64,000 nucleotides of DNA from Torreya grandis (lineage: Eukaryota > Streptophyta > Pinopsida > Cupressales > Taxaceae), in NCBI GenBank assembly GCA_037957365.1, contig JARHVA010000006.1, positions 9,486,501-9,550,500 of the forward strand, read 5' to 3'. The number at the start of each line of letters is the position of its first letter. Within the stretch, counting starts at the first letter, position 1. The position numbers and the translations under genes are program-made. Shown one piece after another: positions 11,986 through 24,240 of the stretch. Below the pieces are notes generated by a model that made no database searches, was not told where the DNA came from, and worked only from the letters and a program-made list of their open reading frames with translations.

Positions 11986-13195
11986 TGTAGAGTGGATTAT
12001 GATATTTGATTAATCAAACATTAGTCAATAAAATAAAGAGAAATGCATAAATAACTAAACATATCAAGCCAAACTATTCATGTGAGGGTTGTTAATGACA
12101 ATAAAGAATAAAATGAAAGAAAGCAATATTAGTTACCTTCCCAAATTGATTCCATCACCCAAACATGGCTCCAAGCGTGTTCTCCCCTTGATCAAGCATT
12201 CTTGTCTTTATCAACAATGATGGCAAAACTCTTCCAATATCTCAAGAATACTTTGTAAAACCTAGGCTCAAACTACAAGGAATCTCTAATCTAGCCTATC
12301 AATGAAGCTTTACCCAAATGCAAATAACATAATAATCAAAACATAAATGACTTGTGAAGAGATTTTAACATTATAAGTCTACACAATTTAAGCTTAAAAA
12401 TTATGTTCATGGCCTCTCTATTTATGTTTTTTTGAGATTGATCAGAATGAATTATGACCGTCCATCTTGAGATCAAGATGTATGGCCAAGAATTCATTCA
12501 ATTTTGGAGGTTAAAATCAATAAATTCCCTCATAATGATTTGGGAAGAAGGGGCATTAATTAGGCATGAGAGGCATTAATGAGGTATAGAAGACCATGAT
12601 TTAGATATTTTATGCATTTATGGCCTAGGGATGCCTTTCCAAGAAATGATGTCATTAGGTGATGCAATTAATAAAAATCAAGTTCCAAAAAGAAATATTC
12701 AATAACCTCCATGGAAAACTCAATCTCTTGATTTGAATTAATTAGCTTTAAACAATATTAATCAATATTTGTACATTTTTTGGAAATTGGCCCTCATTTA
12801 ATAAAAAATGATTAGAAAGTCATATTACTGGGTCATAATTTGACTCGAGAAAAGTTAGAAGGTGATGTTAGATGTGTTAGAACTATATTCCCATTTAGGA
12901 AATTACCAACAAAAAATAATAAAGGTATGTGATGTGTACTAACAAATTAGAAGAACATAGTGATCTAGAGCATAAAAAAGTGAAATTATCATTTTGACTT
13001 GAAATGAATTGATCAAAGTTAGGAATCATATAAAATGCATTGCCTCATTTAGGGATACTTTGGCCTATATCGACACTTTTAAATGACAAGTTCAAACTAT
13101 TTAGGGTGTTTTAGTGATTTTAACCGGCATTTGAGTGTAATTTGAGTAAGATTGATAATTTCAACATAAATGGTGTTAGGAATTAGATGTCTACA
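11986..13195 (-). mobile_element. 5' LTR of Tat copy 1 (1210 bp)
   Basis: The plus strand reads TGTAGAGTGG...GATGTCTACA, so the LTR has a 6-bp inverted terminus (TGTAGA/TCTACA). It aligns end to end with the two copy 2 LTRs (36247-37449 and 50239-51442; 1203 and 1204 bp), which fixes both boundaries. The minus-strand TATA-like sequence is complementary to 12418-12425, just upstream of a conserved AGAGAGGCCATG. The flank after the LTR is CTTTA; its partner TSD lies off the window. Confidence 0.9.
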
Positions 13196-14500
13196 CTTTA
13201 ATGCGAGTTATTACTCCAAAGGGATTGATATAAATACAATATCAACCCTCATTCATTCTTCACCTAGCTGCACATATGAATACCTAATAAAAGACCAAAG
13301 AGCATTCAATTGATCAAAATCTTCCCTATTTATTCCTATTTCCATACTGATCATAGGGACTACACATCTATACATCTGAAGTACTAAAGGGAAAACCTAA
13401 GAGCCTGATTTGCCAAGTTATAAGCTAGGTCATTATTGTACTTGATTTGCACATATTGTATGATTCACACACAATCTAACACATAGGGGGACAACTACAT
13501 CAATTTGAGGCCATTTTCAAAATATTAGTTATGTAGGAAACATCATTTGACATCAAGGTCATTGAGTTCAGCTTGACACTGTGTGACCACTAACCCATTT
13601 TCACAAAGGTCATATCGAATATGAAAATATAGGGTTTTACCATTTCACAAACAATAACTATCCATGACCTAGATCTAAATACACTAGAGTGAAGGTGAAA
13701 TAGAACTAAAAATCATCCAGGTGGTCACATTTTGTTTTAAAAGATATTTTATACATGACACTAGTGTCAAACCCAAACATTCCCAGGCTGATGTTAATGT
13801 CTAGAGAGCCAGAAGCATTAGATCTAGAATCTGATGACTTTTCCATAATCTCCTTCCTATGCTTTCAACTTGTTCCTAATCTAGAACCACATTAGCATCA
13901 TAATAATCTAAGTACTTACCTTAATTGTCATTTCTATATCTAGTATAGTTATACTTTCCATTTTTAGACTATCTCAACATAATAAGTTTAGTGTATGATT
14001 ATGTTTGAGTTTAGCATCTATTGACTTACTATAGCTCTGATTATCAACCTTATGCCATTTAATTTATATATACCCCTTTAATCCAAATCTAATGATAACT
14101 CCAAGTACTTATATTTCATTTTAGGGTTAAACATTTGGTGAACCCAATCTTTGAACATCAAACCCTAGGTCACTTAGGGTTTTCTGGGTTTTTTTGTTGT
14201 TGATCTTTAAATTGCTATATCTTTTGTAAACATGTTTCCCATGGATAGTTATGTTAATTATTTCATGGTCCAACACCTTATAGTGGTTCTTAATTTTTAT
14301 ATCTCATGCCTAATTAACTCATTTTGATCTAAAAGGGATGCAAAACATATGCTTTTACAGGATCCACCTTATTTTAATGTCTATAATAAGAGGGTTTTAA
14401 AAGTTCATTTTGCAATGCTATAGAGCCATAACCTAAGGGAAATAACATTATTGACCAATTAAGCAATATGCTTGTAAATATTTCAATATTGAGCTCCTAA
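13196..14500. other. Unassigned AT-rich DNA
   Basis: No gene or paired repeat recognised. A plus-strand TATA-like word (ATATAAATAC, about 13229) is followed by a CT-rich stretch and could be an old LTR promoter. The G4-family gypsy fragment begins just downstream, so this may be its decayed gag and leader. Confidence 0.3.
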
Positions 14501-15750
14501 AGCAATTTATAATTTACAAGAATATCCTATATGACACATTGCATGAAACACAAGTTCTAACTAATATTGAGCCTACTTATTTTGTGGATATCATGCAATG
14601 TCTTAAGAACTATAACAAACTTATTAGCTTTGATACAATAGATTTACCATCCAAAGATATTGTTGACCAAAATTTAACTTTGTTCATACAAGTCATAATA
14701 TGAAGTAAATGTATCAAAATAGTGCTCATTGATAATGGATCAAACCTAAAAATTTATAGCATACAATTCCTAATCACTATGGGTGTTAGCCCAAATCTTA
14801 CTAAAAAAATATATGCAAATAAGAAGGTTTGATAAATTACAAAGCCCTTTGGTTGGTCAAATTACATTGAATATTACTATGGGTCCCCTACATTACCCAC
14901 TTTGTGCCAAATTATGCAAAAGGACTTAAGCTATGACATTTTATTGAGACGGTCTTGGATACATAAAATGTATGTGATTCCTTCTACATTACACACATGC
15001 TTAAAATTTTTTCATCAGGGAATCATTTACACATGTCCAGTGGATCTTAATCCCTTCAAACACTATTTAATGGTCTAATAAATAGATAATATTAAACCAT
15101 AACACTCTAAATATGAGTTCAAAATTGATACACTAGTATAAAAACCTAATTAGACTATGCCATCTAACATATCAAAAAGATAATATACAGTTTTATCTAA
15201 GTCCCCAACTTCATTACTCTGACATTTCATAGAGCACAAGCTTTTATATATCCCTCAGCCTTTCAAGGTTGATATGAGTTAACCTCTACCAAAAGTATGT
15301 GATGCGAATGCTTACTATAATTATCAAGACATTCTATAAGCCATTTCTTTACCTCAAAGCACAAGATCCAAGATATTATCGATGATCAAAAACTTATATT
15401 TGAGGATCCTCCAAAGGAATTACGTTCATAACAACCTAACAAACATTCCCATCAACAAGATTTAACAATTACATTATACATGGGTGATATCTATTTTAGG
15501 CATAACCATATTGATCTTACACAAACCAAAACCACTTGCCATATAAAACATTTCCAACAACTTAATTTTAACCTACAAGACCTGCAAAAGAAGGTCACTT
15601 AGAAAGACTGCTTGGGTAGCATAATAATACCAATTAAAAACATGATCACAAGAGAATGGAGTACACCCATGCTCTTACCATGTATGTTGCTAAAAATTGT
15701 GGCATAAAACTATCATGCCCTAATTGTAATTATAGAGTTTGAAAATGTAT
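14500..15750 (+). pseudogene. Protease-region fragment of a gypsy element (family G4)
   Basis: Plus-strand frame from about 14510 to 15060 with two stop zones. It contains VLIDNGSNLKIYS (aspartic-protease active-site loop, DNGS) and, about 70 residues later, WIHKMYVIPSTLHTCLKF followed by a GIIYT and DLNPF region. The element at the right end (62800-63480) has the same layout with WTH-M-V-SS-Y and GDTNP, so the two belong to one family. Past 15060 the sequence decays, with single recognisable words such as KNMITREWSTPM near 15635. RT and integrase are not visible. Nonfunctional. Confidence 0.65.
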
Positions 15751-16489
15751 GTGAATTCTCATTGTGACTTATATTTCAAAATTTATAATTGTGTAAATTT
15801 TCTCTTTGAAAAAAAAATAGGAGTGCATATGCAAGGGCATATGTCGCCATAATATGTGCCAATAAATAAATTTTTGTAAATTTGAAATTATGATTGTGCC
15901 AATGACTAAATTTTTCTCTTTGAAAATGGCTTATCTCATGCATGAGAATCCCATTTAAATTACCCCCTTTTGAGGTGAGGGAATTTATCCTAAAAATTCA
16001 CTCATCTTAAAATAAAAGTTAACTTGAAACATGCGTAGTAAACATGTTATCCCTAAAAAGTGTATTAACATTGTAATATTTTAATTTTGCATAGAAATTA
16101 AGAGGCAAGACCTATAAAATGTATCAATGAAGCTCATATAATTAGTATGTTGGTATGCTATGAGTGCATGATATGGATCATGGCACTTATCAAACTCATC
16201 AAGATCAATACGCACACACACGATAAACATAATGATAAAAAGACCATAATTGAAAGGCCAAGGGCCCATAGCAAGGACATGTTCAAATGTCCCAAATAAC
16301 ACACATAGACATTAATAATGTCACAAACAAGGGACATGTTCAAAATTTTCACACACATAGGGCCTAGGGCCAAAGCAATGACATTTTCAAATGTTACACA
16401 CAACACACAAGATCTCATAAAGATTCATCAGTCAAATGTTGCACACAAGGGCCAAGGGCCTACACAATAAAAAATAAAAGTTGTAATAT
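15751..16489. other. Noncoding tail of the G4 fragment
   Basis: AT-rich with no coding signal. It lies between the protease fragment and the LTR-like block and includes the repeats annotated at 16256-16464. Confidence 0.35.
16256..16464. repeat. Imperfect short tandem repeats (GGGCCAAGGGCC / ACATGTTCAAATGT)
   Basis: Two or three degenerate units of roughly 85-100 bp. Each combines a GGGCC(A/T)AGGGCC word with GACATGTTCAAATGT and an ACACACA tract. Overlapping minus-strand open frames here are side effects of the repeat. Confidence 0.6.
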
Positions 16490-17590
16490 GTATACACACA
16501 ATGTTTTTTAACTTTATCATTTACCATCACATTATCTCTTGCAATAACTTGTCAATTTTCAATCTCTTTGAGTGCACGCCTTAAAGGGTGTACTGGGAAA
16601 GGGGTGGGTAGAACATTGGTACTTTGTAAGATTATTGATCAACTCTATCATTACCTAAATCTTTTACAAATCCCAAATTAATCCAAAGCATGTTTATACA
16701 TTTCCCTAAGATTTTATCCTTTCAAATAGACCCTAAATAAGAAAACACCCTCTTTTCCTACTAATTCAACAAGGCCAATCCTGTTATAAAGATTAAGTGC
16801 ACATTACAAAACTATATCGGCCTGACTTACTTAACTCAAGGCCTAACATTAACGTTTTATAACTCACTGGATCAAGTTGGCCAATCTTGTCAGTTAAAAT
16901 TTTGAAAGGGTTAAGGCTTAACTATTGTTATAAATAAAAGGCTCATTTCAATCCAATAGAGAGTAACATTCAATTTCACATTATAATTCTTAATTCTACT
17001 AAATTTACATTTGAAGGAGCCATTACTTAGGGTTTACCTTGGAGAGAATACTACTTATCTTATGGGAAGTATTGGATGCAAAGAAGGAGTATTTTATCCT
17101 AGATCTGATTTTTATAGTGTTATTCTTACAAAGCCATAATAACCTCTTTCAAAGTACCATTGGCCAAAGGAGAGTTTGAGACTCGACAGGTTCACCCAAT
17201 GTAAGTATTCCTAACTATTGTTATTTCATTTGATAGATAAACATTGTATAAGTAATATTTTTTGAATGTAAAAATACTTGATTAGATTACCTATGCTTAA
17301 AATTAGTGTCGATATAGGGTTTTATTTGCTTTCCATCTTCTAGTTTAGGTGATCTAGGCTCCCATTTTCCAACCATGGTCCCTTGATTGTTTACTTGTGT
17401 TTAATCATCCCCATTTGTGCCACAAGCTTTGGTGAACACTAGATTGGTTTTAATTTATGTACTTAGACCTAGTTAGGGTTATTTCATATTGTCATTTGCC
17501 TAGATGCTTTGTAACCCTCTCCTTTGGTATTGTGTGGTAAGATATTTCTTGGTTAGGTTTGGAATATCCAATTTGGTCATGCTCCTGATG
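16490..17590 (+). mobile_element. LTR-like block of family G4 (left copy)
   Basis: Homologous over about 1.1 kb to 52610-53745. Shared landmarks in order are: GAAAGGGGTGGGTAGA(A/C)CATTGG with TTTGTAAGATTATTG; a TATA box (TATAAATAAAAGG, about 16929); GTAAGTATTCCTAAC (17201); and TTTGTGCCACAAGCTTTGGTG (17415). It follows a G4 protease fragment on the same strand, so it is probably that fragment's 3' LTR. It could also be a 5' LTR plus leader. Exact ends and a TSD could not be fixed. Confidence 0.6.
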
Positions 17591-19112
17591 TGAGTAACAT
17601 TGCAATGGATGTTAGTTGATTACCTTATCCAATCTTGGATTTTACTAAGTCAGAAAAGCTATAGATCTAGCTTAATTTGTTGAAAATGTTTGTATGTCCT
17701 ACACAACAATTCATAGATACCCATGCAGTGAATGCGTGATATAGAAATAATATCCTATCTACTAATCATAAGATAAAAAACATATTACAAAGATGAAAAC
17801 TAGAGTGCTAATCATGTTTAGTCCCTGATTTTGTATTTTTTGATAATATTTGAATGTTTTTTCATTTTTTAGAATGTATGATGTTTTTGTATTTTCTTGA
17901 TATTTAAATTCAGTAACATCAAGTAATAAAATAAAACATAGGTGTTGAAAATAGAATAAAGGAAATAAGTATGGACAATTCACAACAAGTGTCAATGAAA
18001 GAGATGCACTAGCAAAAGTTTGAATTGGCTAGAAAGAAGGAATTTACCTATTATGGTATGTGAATTATAATTATTAGAAATTTATAGGGGAATAATGAAA
18101 ATAAGTGATTGTATGTTCTCATTTCTTCAAATATACACTTGTTAAAATATGTCACATCTATAAATCAACTGATCTTGAATAAGAGTGTTTTTTCATGAAA
18201 AACTTGAAATTATATGAATCAACTAAGTTATCTAAAAATTGAAAGAATTAAGTATTTGTTTTTTAGAAATGTATATTTTTAATGTGTAAAGAGATGGATA
18301 GGATAAACCAATTGGGAAATTAGTCGTCGATGTTTTTGTCCTATTTTGAGTGATTCTATCATGTAAGCAAAATTACAAAATTTTGACCAAATTATGCTAA
18401 AAGATAGATAAATGTCACTATTATAAATAATTGATCACTATTTTGAGACTGTGCAAATATTGAAGGAGAATTAGAAGGGCCAAGATTACAATAATTCAAT
18501 AAAATCCCATATCATAGAAGAATGAATTAAAGAATCGTAAATACAAACAAATGGAAGAATAAGATACAACAATCAAGAAGATACGTGCAATAATTTTTTT
18601 ATTTATTTTGAATATGTTAAAATATTTTTAATTTTTAACAATGCACAAGCTATCCAATGATTATATCAAGATAGAAATCAAAGAAATCAGTAATGAGTGG
18701 TAGATATCTCACTTTATTTGAGCATAAAGCATTAGATGTGCCAATATCATAATACAAACATGTATCTTTTTCACTGATAAAAATATTTAAATGACTATTC
18801 ATATGATCTTGAGTAGGAACTGTGGATATAGAAGATGCAAGAGTACATGAAACCTTATTAGGTGTTGTATAGTACTAAGCTAATTATTGGACCTTTGAAA
18901 ATACATGTTGTGTAGTATGAATAACCAACTTAGGAGATTTTTAAGTCTTTAAATAGTGATATGATGTAAAGTAAAATTGTTTTGAATGATTTGAGATTAA
19001 TATATAGATTGATTCATGGTTCTTTGAATGTATTTTTTACTTGTTTTATGTGTAATTAAATTATATTTTGTGTGAATATATTTACTTATATAGTAAGAAT
19101 TGATGATTTGTA
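17591..19112. other. Unassigned AT-rich DNA, left flank of element A
   Basis: No gene seen. It continues on the other side of element A at 22754 and may be the decayed leader of the G3 gypsy element, but no 5' LTR for that element was found here. Confidence 0.3.
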
Positions 19113-19117
19113 TAATT

Positions 19118-19407
19118 TTTTAAATTTTTCCAAGACCTATCAACAAGATCGAATGCACACATAAAAGTTATGGAGTAGGTGAGAGAGATTACCAAAAAAC
19201 AAAGAGAATAAATTATATTCCTCATTAACTTTGGATTATGAATACAAAGGTAGAGAGGTACATATATAGGTGGGAGAGAAACTAAAACCCTATATTCTAA
19301 TGAATGTGGGACTAATCTTCCCAAATAATCGAAATAGCCTCTAAGACCCTAAAAAAGTAGAATGAACCATGTAGACAAAAGTCACAGGATAAAAGTCTAC
19401 ATCAACA
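19118..19407 (-). repeat. 3' LTR of element A (290 bp)
   Basis: Aligns end to end with 22464-22753 at the same length. The outer end has lost the TG (reads TTTT); the inner end reads TGTTGATG on the minus strand. It contains the shared ATACAAAGGTAGAGAGGTAC segment with a TATATAGGTGGGAG core (19262). Confidence 0.88.
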
Positions 19408-19418
19408 TCCCCCTTTAA
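19408..19418 (-). other. Polypurine tract of element A
   Basis: The minus strand reads TTAAAGGGGGA immediately before the 3' LTR; this is the expected plus-strand DNA primer. Confidence 0.8.
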
Positions 19419-22400
19419 GCTTCACTTAGGTGGGTTGGAGAATTGGGTCGTGGAAATGAGGCCTGATGAGGTACCCAGGTACATAGTGATGATCCCAATA
19501 TCCTATAAAACATTAAGGATATATGCCTCCACAAATAAGAGAGAGAAGGTAAGCATAAAATGTTGTATGGAAAATGCTATAGTAGGTCTCTCTTTAACAA
19601 ATGTTGTCTCTTCTTTTTAGAATAAAGAAAAGCCAATTTGTCAAACTGTTAAATTCCCACTCAAGTGGATTGCGTGTAGGAATCAAGATGTATATCTCTA
19701 TAACATGTTCAAATGTCTCCCTAAAAATGATTGAATGTACAAAAGTCTAATTAATTATCATAAGACTAACATTAGAAGATGACAAAGAAGAAGAATACAA
19801 TGAAGGAGAGAGAACAACAAGAGAAGAAGATAGACATGAAACATTTGTTGAAAGAATGTCCATGGGAAGAGGAGAGCAAAGCTCAATAACCATCAAAATT
19901 GAATACTAGTATGTAAATGAATCACTCAGATTTGTGAGATGAATGTACACATGAACATATGAGTCATCAATACTCTCAATGTATATACTCTCACTAGAAT
20001 CAATGAAGTCCTCTAAAATGCAAGTTTGTGAAGGTTCTAGAAGAGAAATAATCTATACAATAATGGATGTAGAATCTATAATGAGATAACTAAGGTCTAG
20101 AAAAATCTCATCTTGTAGTGGGGGCTCAATAGAAATAAGAGAACTATCCACCATGGATGTGTCATCACAAGAAATAAAATCATGAGAAGAGAGTACAACA
20201 ATCGTAGAAGAGAAAATAGGAAGTAGAGGAGGAGGTGTGACATAAATCATAGTAGTATCCCTAAAAAGACTCTAAAGAGTGCTCCAAATAGTGGAGGGAC
20301 ACTCTATGTGCTCCACATGGTGGTGTAGATCCCATGAAATATGCAATAACAAGTGACCATAGACACAGTCATAAGAGTTGGCTCAGTCATCGTATTGATC
20401 TGGGTCAATAGGAATATGAATCTATCCATATAATAATGGAATAAGGTCTTGATCTGTGAGTGAATGTTCTATGTACACATGTCATGAAGCATAATTGGTC
20501 TTTCCTATAAGGACTACTAATATAGACTTAATCTTCCTCCTTTGAAGTCTCTCAAATGGGTCTACATGACTAAAAGAAGACACTAGAAAAGTGCACAACT
20601 ACACAATGCAAACTACAAATATCTCCTAATGCATGCTCAAATATGAGGATGTCAAACACAATCGAGAATGTATCCACGTGTGAGTAGTAGGTGCATGAAG
20701 TATAATGCAGAAAGTAGTAGGGCACATAACATAGGTAACCCCCCTTGAATATGACACTTTATATTTTGATATGTTTTACAATGTAAATGGGACCAATGTG
20801 TGGGAAATGAAAAAATATGAATTTTTGAAAATTATGACACTCAATTTCAAGCTATCAATTATAAGTTATTACAATATTAATTTCCCATAAGGCCTATTTA
20901 ATAAAACTTGCACTAAAACTTTAAAAATCCCAACCAAACAAAGGGTAAGGTAGCCTTCCAGCTACTCATTTTAACTAGCATGGAGTGAATAATGCAATGG
21001 TTTAGATTGTGAGGGGGAATTAGCCTTGTACCAACATGAGCCTCACCTTTCATCTTTGACAGGCAAAAATACAAGGTAAATTAACAATGCAATAATGCAA
21101 GTTCCTTAACAATATATTATTTTTAAATAAAAATAATCAAAAAATCTCCTTATGCCACCAAAATATATTGTCCTCTACCATAAAATATGGCCTCAACCTT
21201 TATCAAAATCTCTTTTTGTAAAAAAGTGTTTTCACCATCACAAGCATCTTTCACCATATATCTCCCATGTGTGAAATAGTAAATCCCCCATGAAAAAATC
21301 TTCTTTCACTTTTGCAATAATATCCTTTGCCATGCCTAACAACTAGAAGGATGTGCTGCTCAGATGGGCTTCAAATTGGGTTATGATGGATAAAATATCA
21401 CTGACAATGGGTGAGAAGCATCCAAAATTTTAACCAACCACTAGTTTGATTGGGCAACAAGGTAGGAGGATGGTAGAGTGAATGCATATGTGGGAGGAGG
21501 TATGGTAGGCTTTTGACACCATGGATAGGTAGTAGGCCATGTGGAGTGGACAACAAGGGTTTGAAGCTATCATAAAACAAGACAAGACACCAAATCTAGA
21601 GAAACAGTGCTATGGCAAACTAAGAGGAGTAACACAGGAGCCTTGACCAAGGCTAAACCTTTGTTTCACTACTTCACCTACTCATTGTCCTCCTCCAACA
21701 TGCCTCAAGAATTTTTATGGGTCCTTTAACCACTTGAAATGATTTGGTGGGTAGGATAATCTAGGCTTGAGAGTGCTCTGGTTTATGAAAGGAGACTACT
21801 TCAATTAGAATTTAACGTTCTAGCAGGCTGAGCCAGGTACTCCATGACAACAAAAGTAAATGGCAAGATAGACATGCCATGACCATGTGAGCTGATGGCT
21901 AAGAACCAAGTATGGTAATTGATAATTGGAAGTTTAATGGGGGCATTAGATGCATAAAAAACTACATATAGGTTGGAGGGATGTTTCAATGTTAGTTAAT
22001 AATACCGCTCATTCAAAAGATGGCATATGCCTTCAAGCAAGGATGAAAAAAAACTAATGTTTTCTCATTGACTGGATTATATCCCATAATAGAAGGCCAA
22101 TAGATAGGCTGTATAAACCCTCAAAATCCATGGTTTAGAATTGAGTCAATGAAATCTACCTATAACACATTAGAGACCAAGCCAAGAACATATCCCACCT
22201 CCAAAAATAGCAACACCCCTAGAATTTTCAAAAAAGGACCCCTACAATTTTTTTCATTTGAGATTTTTATTTCAAAAAATAACCTCAAAATTTCATAAAC
22301 CCTCTAAAATATTGAAGATAAAACATTATACTTTATAAATAAAAACTACAATGCCAATCACAATACAAACCAATCAAAATCCCACTCAGATCTCAAAGAA

Positions 22401-22450
22401 AACAAGGAATCTCACCAAGAATTCAAGAAAGGTGAATGACAGTTGAGTGA
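19419..22450 (-). other. Internal region of element A
   Basis: About 3 kb without a readable retrotransposon domain. The longest minus-strand piece (20250-20053, 65 residues, Ser/Pro/Asp-rich) resembles a disordered linker, not a catalytic domain. The other short pieces at 21989-21801 and 21580-21398 have no motif. No host gene capture is evident. Confidence 0.5.
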
Positions 22451-22463
22451 GGCTCTAATACCA
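22451..22463 (-). other. Primer-binding site of element A (tRNA-iMet type)
   Basis: The minus strand reads TGGTATTAGAGCC, one mismatch from TGGTATCAGAGC, the complement of the plant initiator tRNA-Met 3' end. It abuts the 5' LTR with no gap. Confidence 0.85.
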
Positions 22464-22753
22464 TGTCAGATTTCTCCAAGACCTCTCAAGAAGATTGAAT
22501 GCACACATGAAAACTATGGAGTAGGTGAGAGATATTACAAAAAATCAAAGAGCATAAATGATATTCCTCATTAACTTTGGCTTATGAATACAAAGGGAGA
22601 GAGGTACATATATAGGTGGGAGAGAGAGTGAAACCTTACATTCTAGTGAATGTGGAAGTAATCTTCCTAAATGACCCAAATTTCCTCTAAGAACATAAAA
22701 AAACATAATGAATTGTGTAGACAAAACCCATAGGATAAAATTCTACACCGACA
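22464..22753 (-). repeat. 5' LTR of element A (290 bp)
   Basis: The plus strand reads TGTCAGATTT...CACCGACA, with TG...CA ends intact. TSD TAATT follows at 22754-22758. Confidence 0.9.
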
Positions 22754-22758
22754 TAATT

Positions 22759-24240
22759 ATGTGTATGTTTTAATGGATAATTTTTAACTTTGTTTAGAGT
22801 GACTACTCAATGTATTCCTTGATTATATCTACATTATGAAATTATAATTTCCTTTTTTTATAAATAAATATTTTCATGTTATTATGGTTTTTTTAGGTTT
22901 CTCTACTAATAATGGTGCACATAGAGTGGAACATGGAAACATGTTGAGATGGTTACCTAGACAAAAAGATGTGGAATGATGGTTGGATGAGATAATTCAT
23001 AATTTCATAAAAGAGAAGGAAAATATAATAATAATATCTATGAGAGAGGTTATAATTGAGCATGTGCATGGATAAATATAAGAAATATTTTGATGCAAAT
23101 TACATGGGTTGTTAGTTGTCTATTTATCAAGATTGGAATATTATTGATTTAGGTCAAGAGAAATAGTGTGCTTTACCTATATTGAAGAGAAAGTAGAAAT
23201 ATTATAAAGCTTAGAGACTGAGTAGATTCGTGTGATAGACCATTGGATGAAAATCATTATCATTGAGTACATTACTAAGTTATCATGTAAGGGTACATCC
23301 TATTCAAATATACATAATATTTTTTTGTAATATGAATCGAAGAAATTCTTTTACAATGACTACCTCCTCTACTTAATATGATGGTTATGGAAAAGGCCAT
23401 AGTTTCTATTTTGACTAACCTAGATTCATCATTTCTATCATTATGGGGATGTGTGTGATAAATAAGTGATTGATGAATAACTGAGAGGAGAAGATTAAAC
23501 CTGAACCTAGAAGATGGAGGATGCATATAAACATAATGATAATATAATTATGGGGTTAGAATGAGAGCTAAAACAACACAGGAGATGGAATAAATAGAAC
23601 AATCCTAATATAACTACAAGTAGGAATAGAGTAGAAAGTTTAAAATATAAATAAGGAATGGGAGTTTAGAAAGGAGCTAAAGATTATGGAGATTATGTAA
23701 ATGAGGAAATGAGAGAGACCAAAAGAGGAGAAGGCATAGATGAGATTGTAGGGATGGATAGATATTGAAAAAGGAATTCAAAAGATATGGAAGGGAATGA
23801 GGAGAAAGAGAAGGGAAAGATAGTAGAGGATTAGTTAGAGCAAATAGAAGGAAGTTTTGGGTCATAGTTACAAGGGATAATAATTTTTGGAGAAGAAAAG
23901 GAACAATATTTTGATTCAAGTTCAAATAAGGAAAAATTCAAATACAAGGATCATTCATTTCAAGGGTACACATCCCTTGTGCCTAATATATCAATAGAGA
24001 GAAGAATAAATAATGTATAAAATGGTACATATTATATGTGGTTTGAGTATTTTATAGATAAATTTGTAAAATATAGTGAAGACACTAAGAAAGTGTTAGA
24101 TAAGAATAGATTGATTAAGGTTGGGTTTCATATCATAACAAATTTTATTATGTCAATAAAGTCTAGTCCATAGTAGCTAGTGGTTTTAGGTACAAGCATA
24201 GGAATCTTGGATCTCACTATAGGATTTTTTGTCACCTTTT
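22759..24240 (+). other. Decayed 5' part of gypsy element G3 (probable)
   Basis: A purine-rich plus strand (especially 23480-23930) with no readable domain. It precedes the gag-like segment and is probably a degraded gag N-terminus and leader. The minus-strand open pieces at 23526-23275 and 23925-23677 mirror the purine-rich strand and are not genes. Confidence 0.35.

Larger units (their letters stand above)
1..13195 (-). mobile_element. Tat-lineage Ty3/gypsy retrotransposon, copy 1 (3' end off window)
   Basis: Minus-strand element read from a 5' LTR at the right through leader, gag, protease, RT, RNase H, a second RNase H and integrase to the left edge, where the integrase C-terminus ends and the 3' LTR lies outside. 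The order gag-pro-RT-RH-aRH-IN with a second, plant-type RNase H marks the Tat lineage of Ty3/gypsy (family knowledge). The coding part from integrase end to gag start is collinear with copy 2 at 40214-48363: once the 1352-bp solo LTR and its duplicated 5 bp are subtracted, the two spans differ by about 1 bp by my count. Only the right flank is visible (5 bp after the LTR: CTTTA). All frames carry stops, so the element is dead. Confidence 0.9.
19118..22753 (-). mobile_element. Short coding-poor LTR retrotransposon, element A (3636 bp)
   Basis: Complete structure: two 290-bp direct repeats (19118-19407, 22464-22753), the perfect TSD TAATT (19113-19117 and 22754-22758), a minus-strand primer-binding site TGGTATTAGAGCC directly next to the right LTR, and a polypurine tract TTAAAGGGGGA next to the left LTR. 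The internal part is only about 3.06 kb. No RT, integrase or RNase H motif can be read, and the minus-strand open pieces (60-65 codons) match nothing I recognise. The primer site fits copia-type elements using initiator tRNA-Met. It is best seen as a non-autonomous or internally deleted element. Confidence 0.88.
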
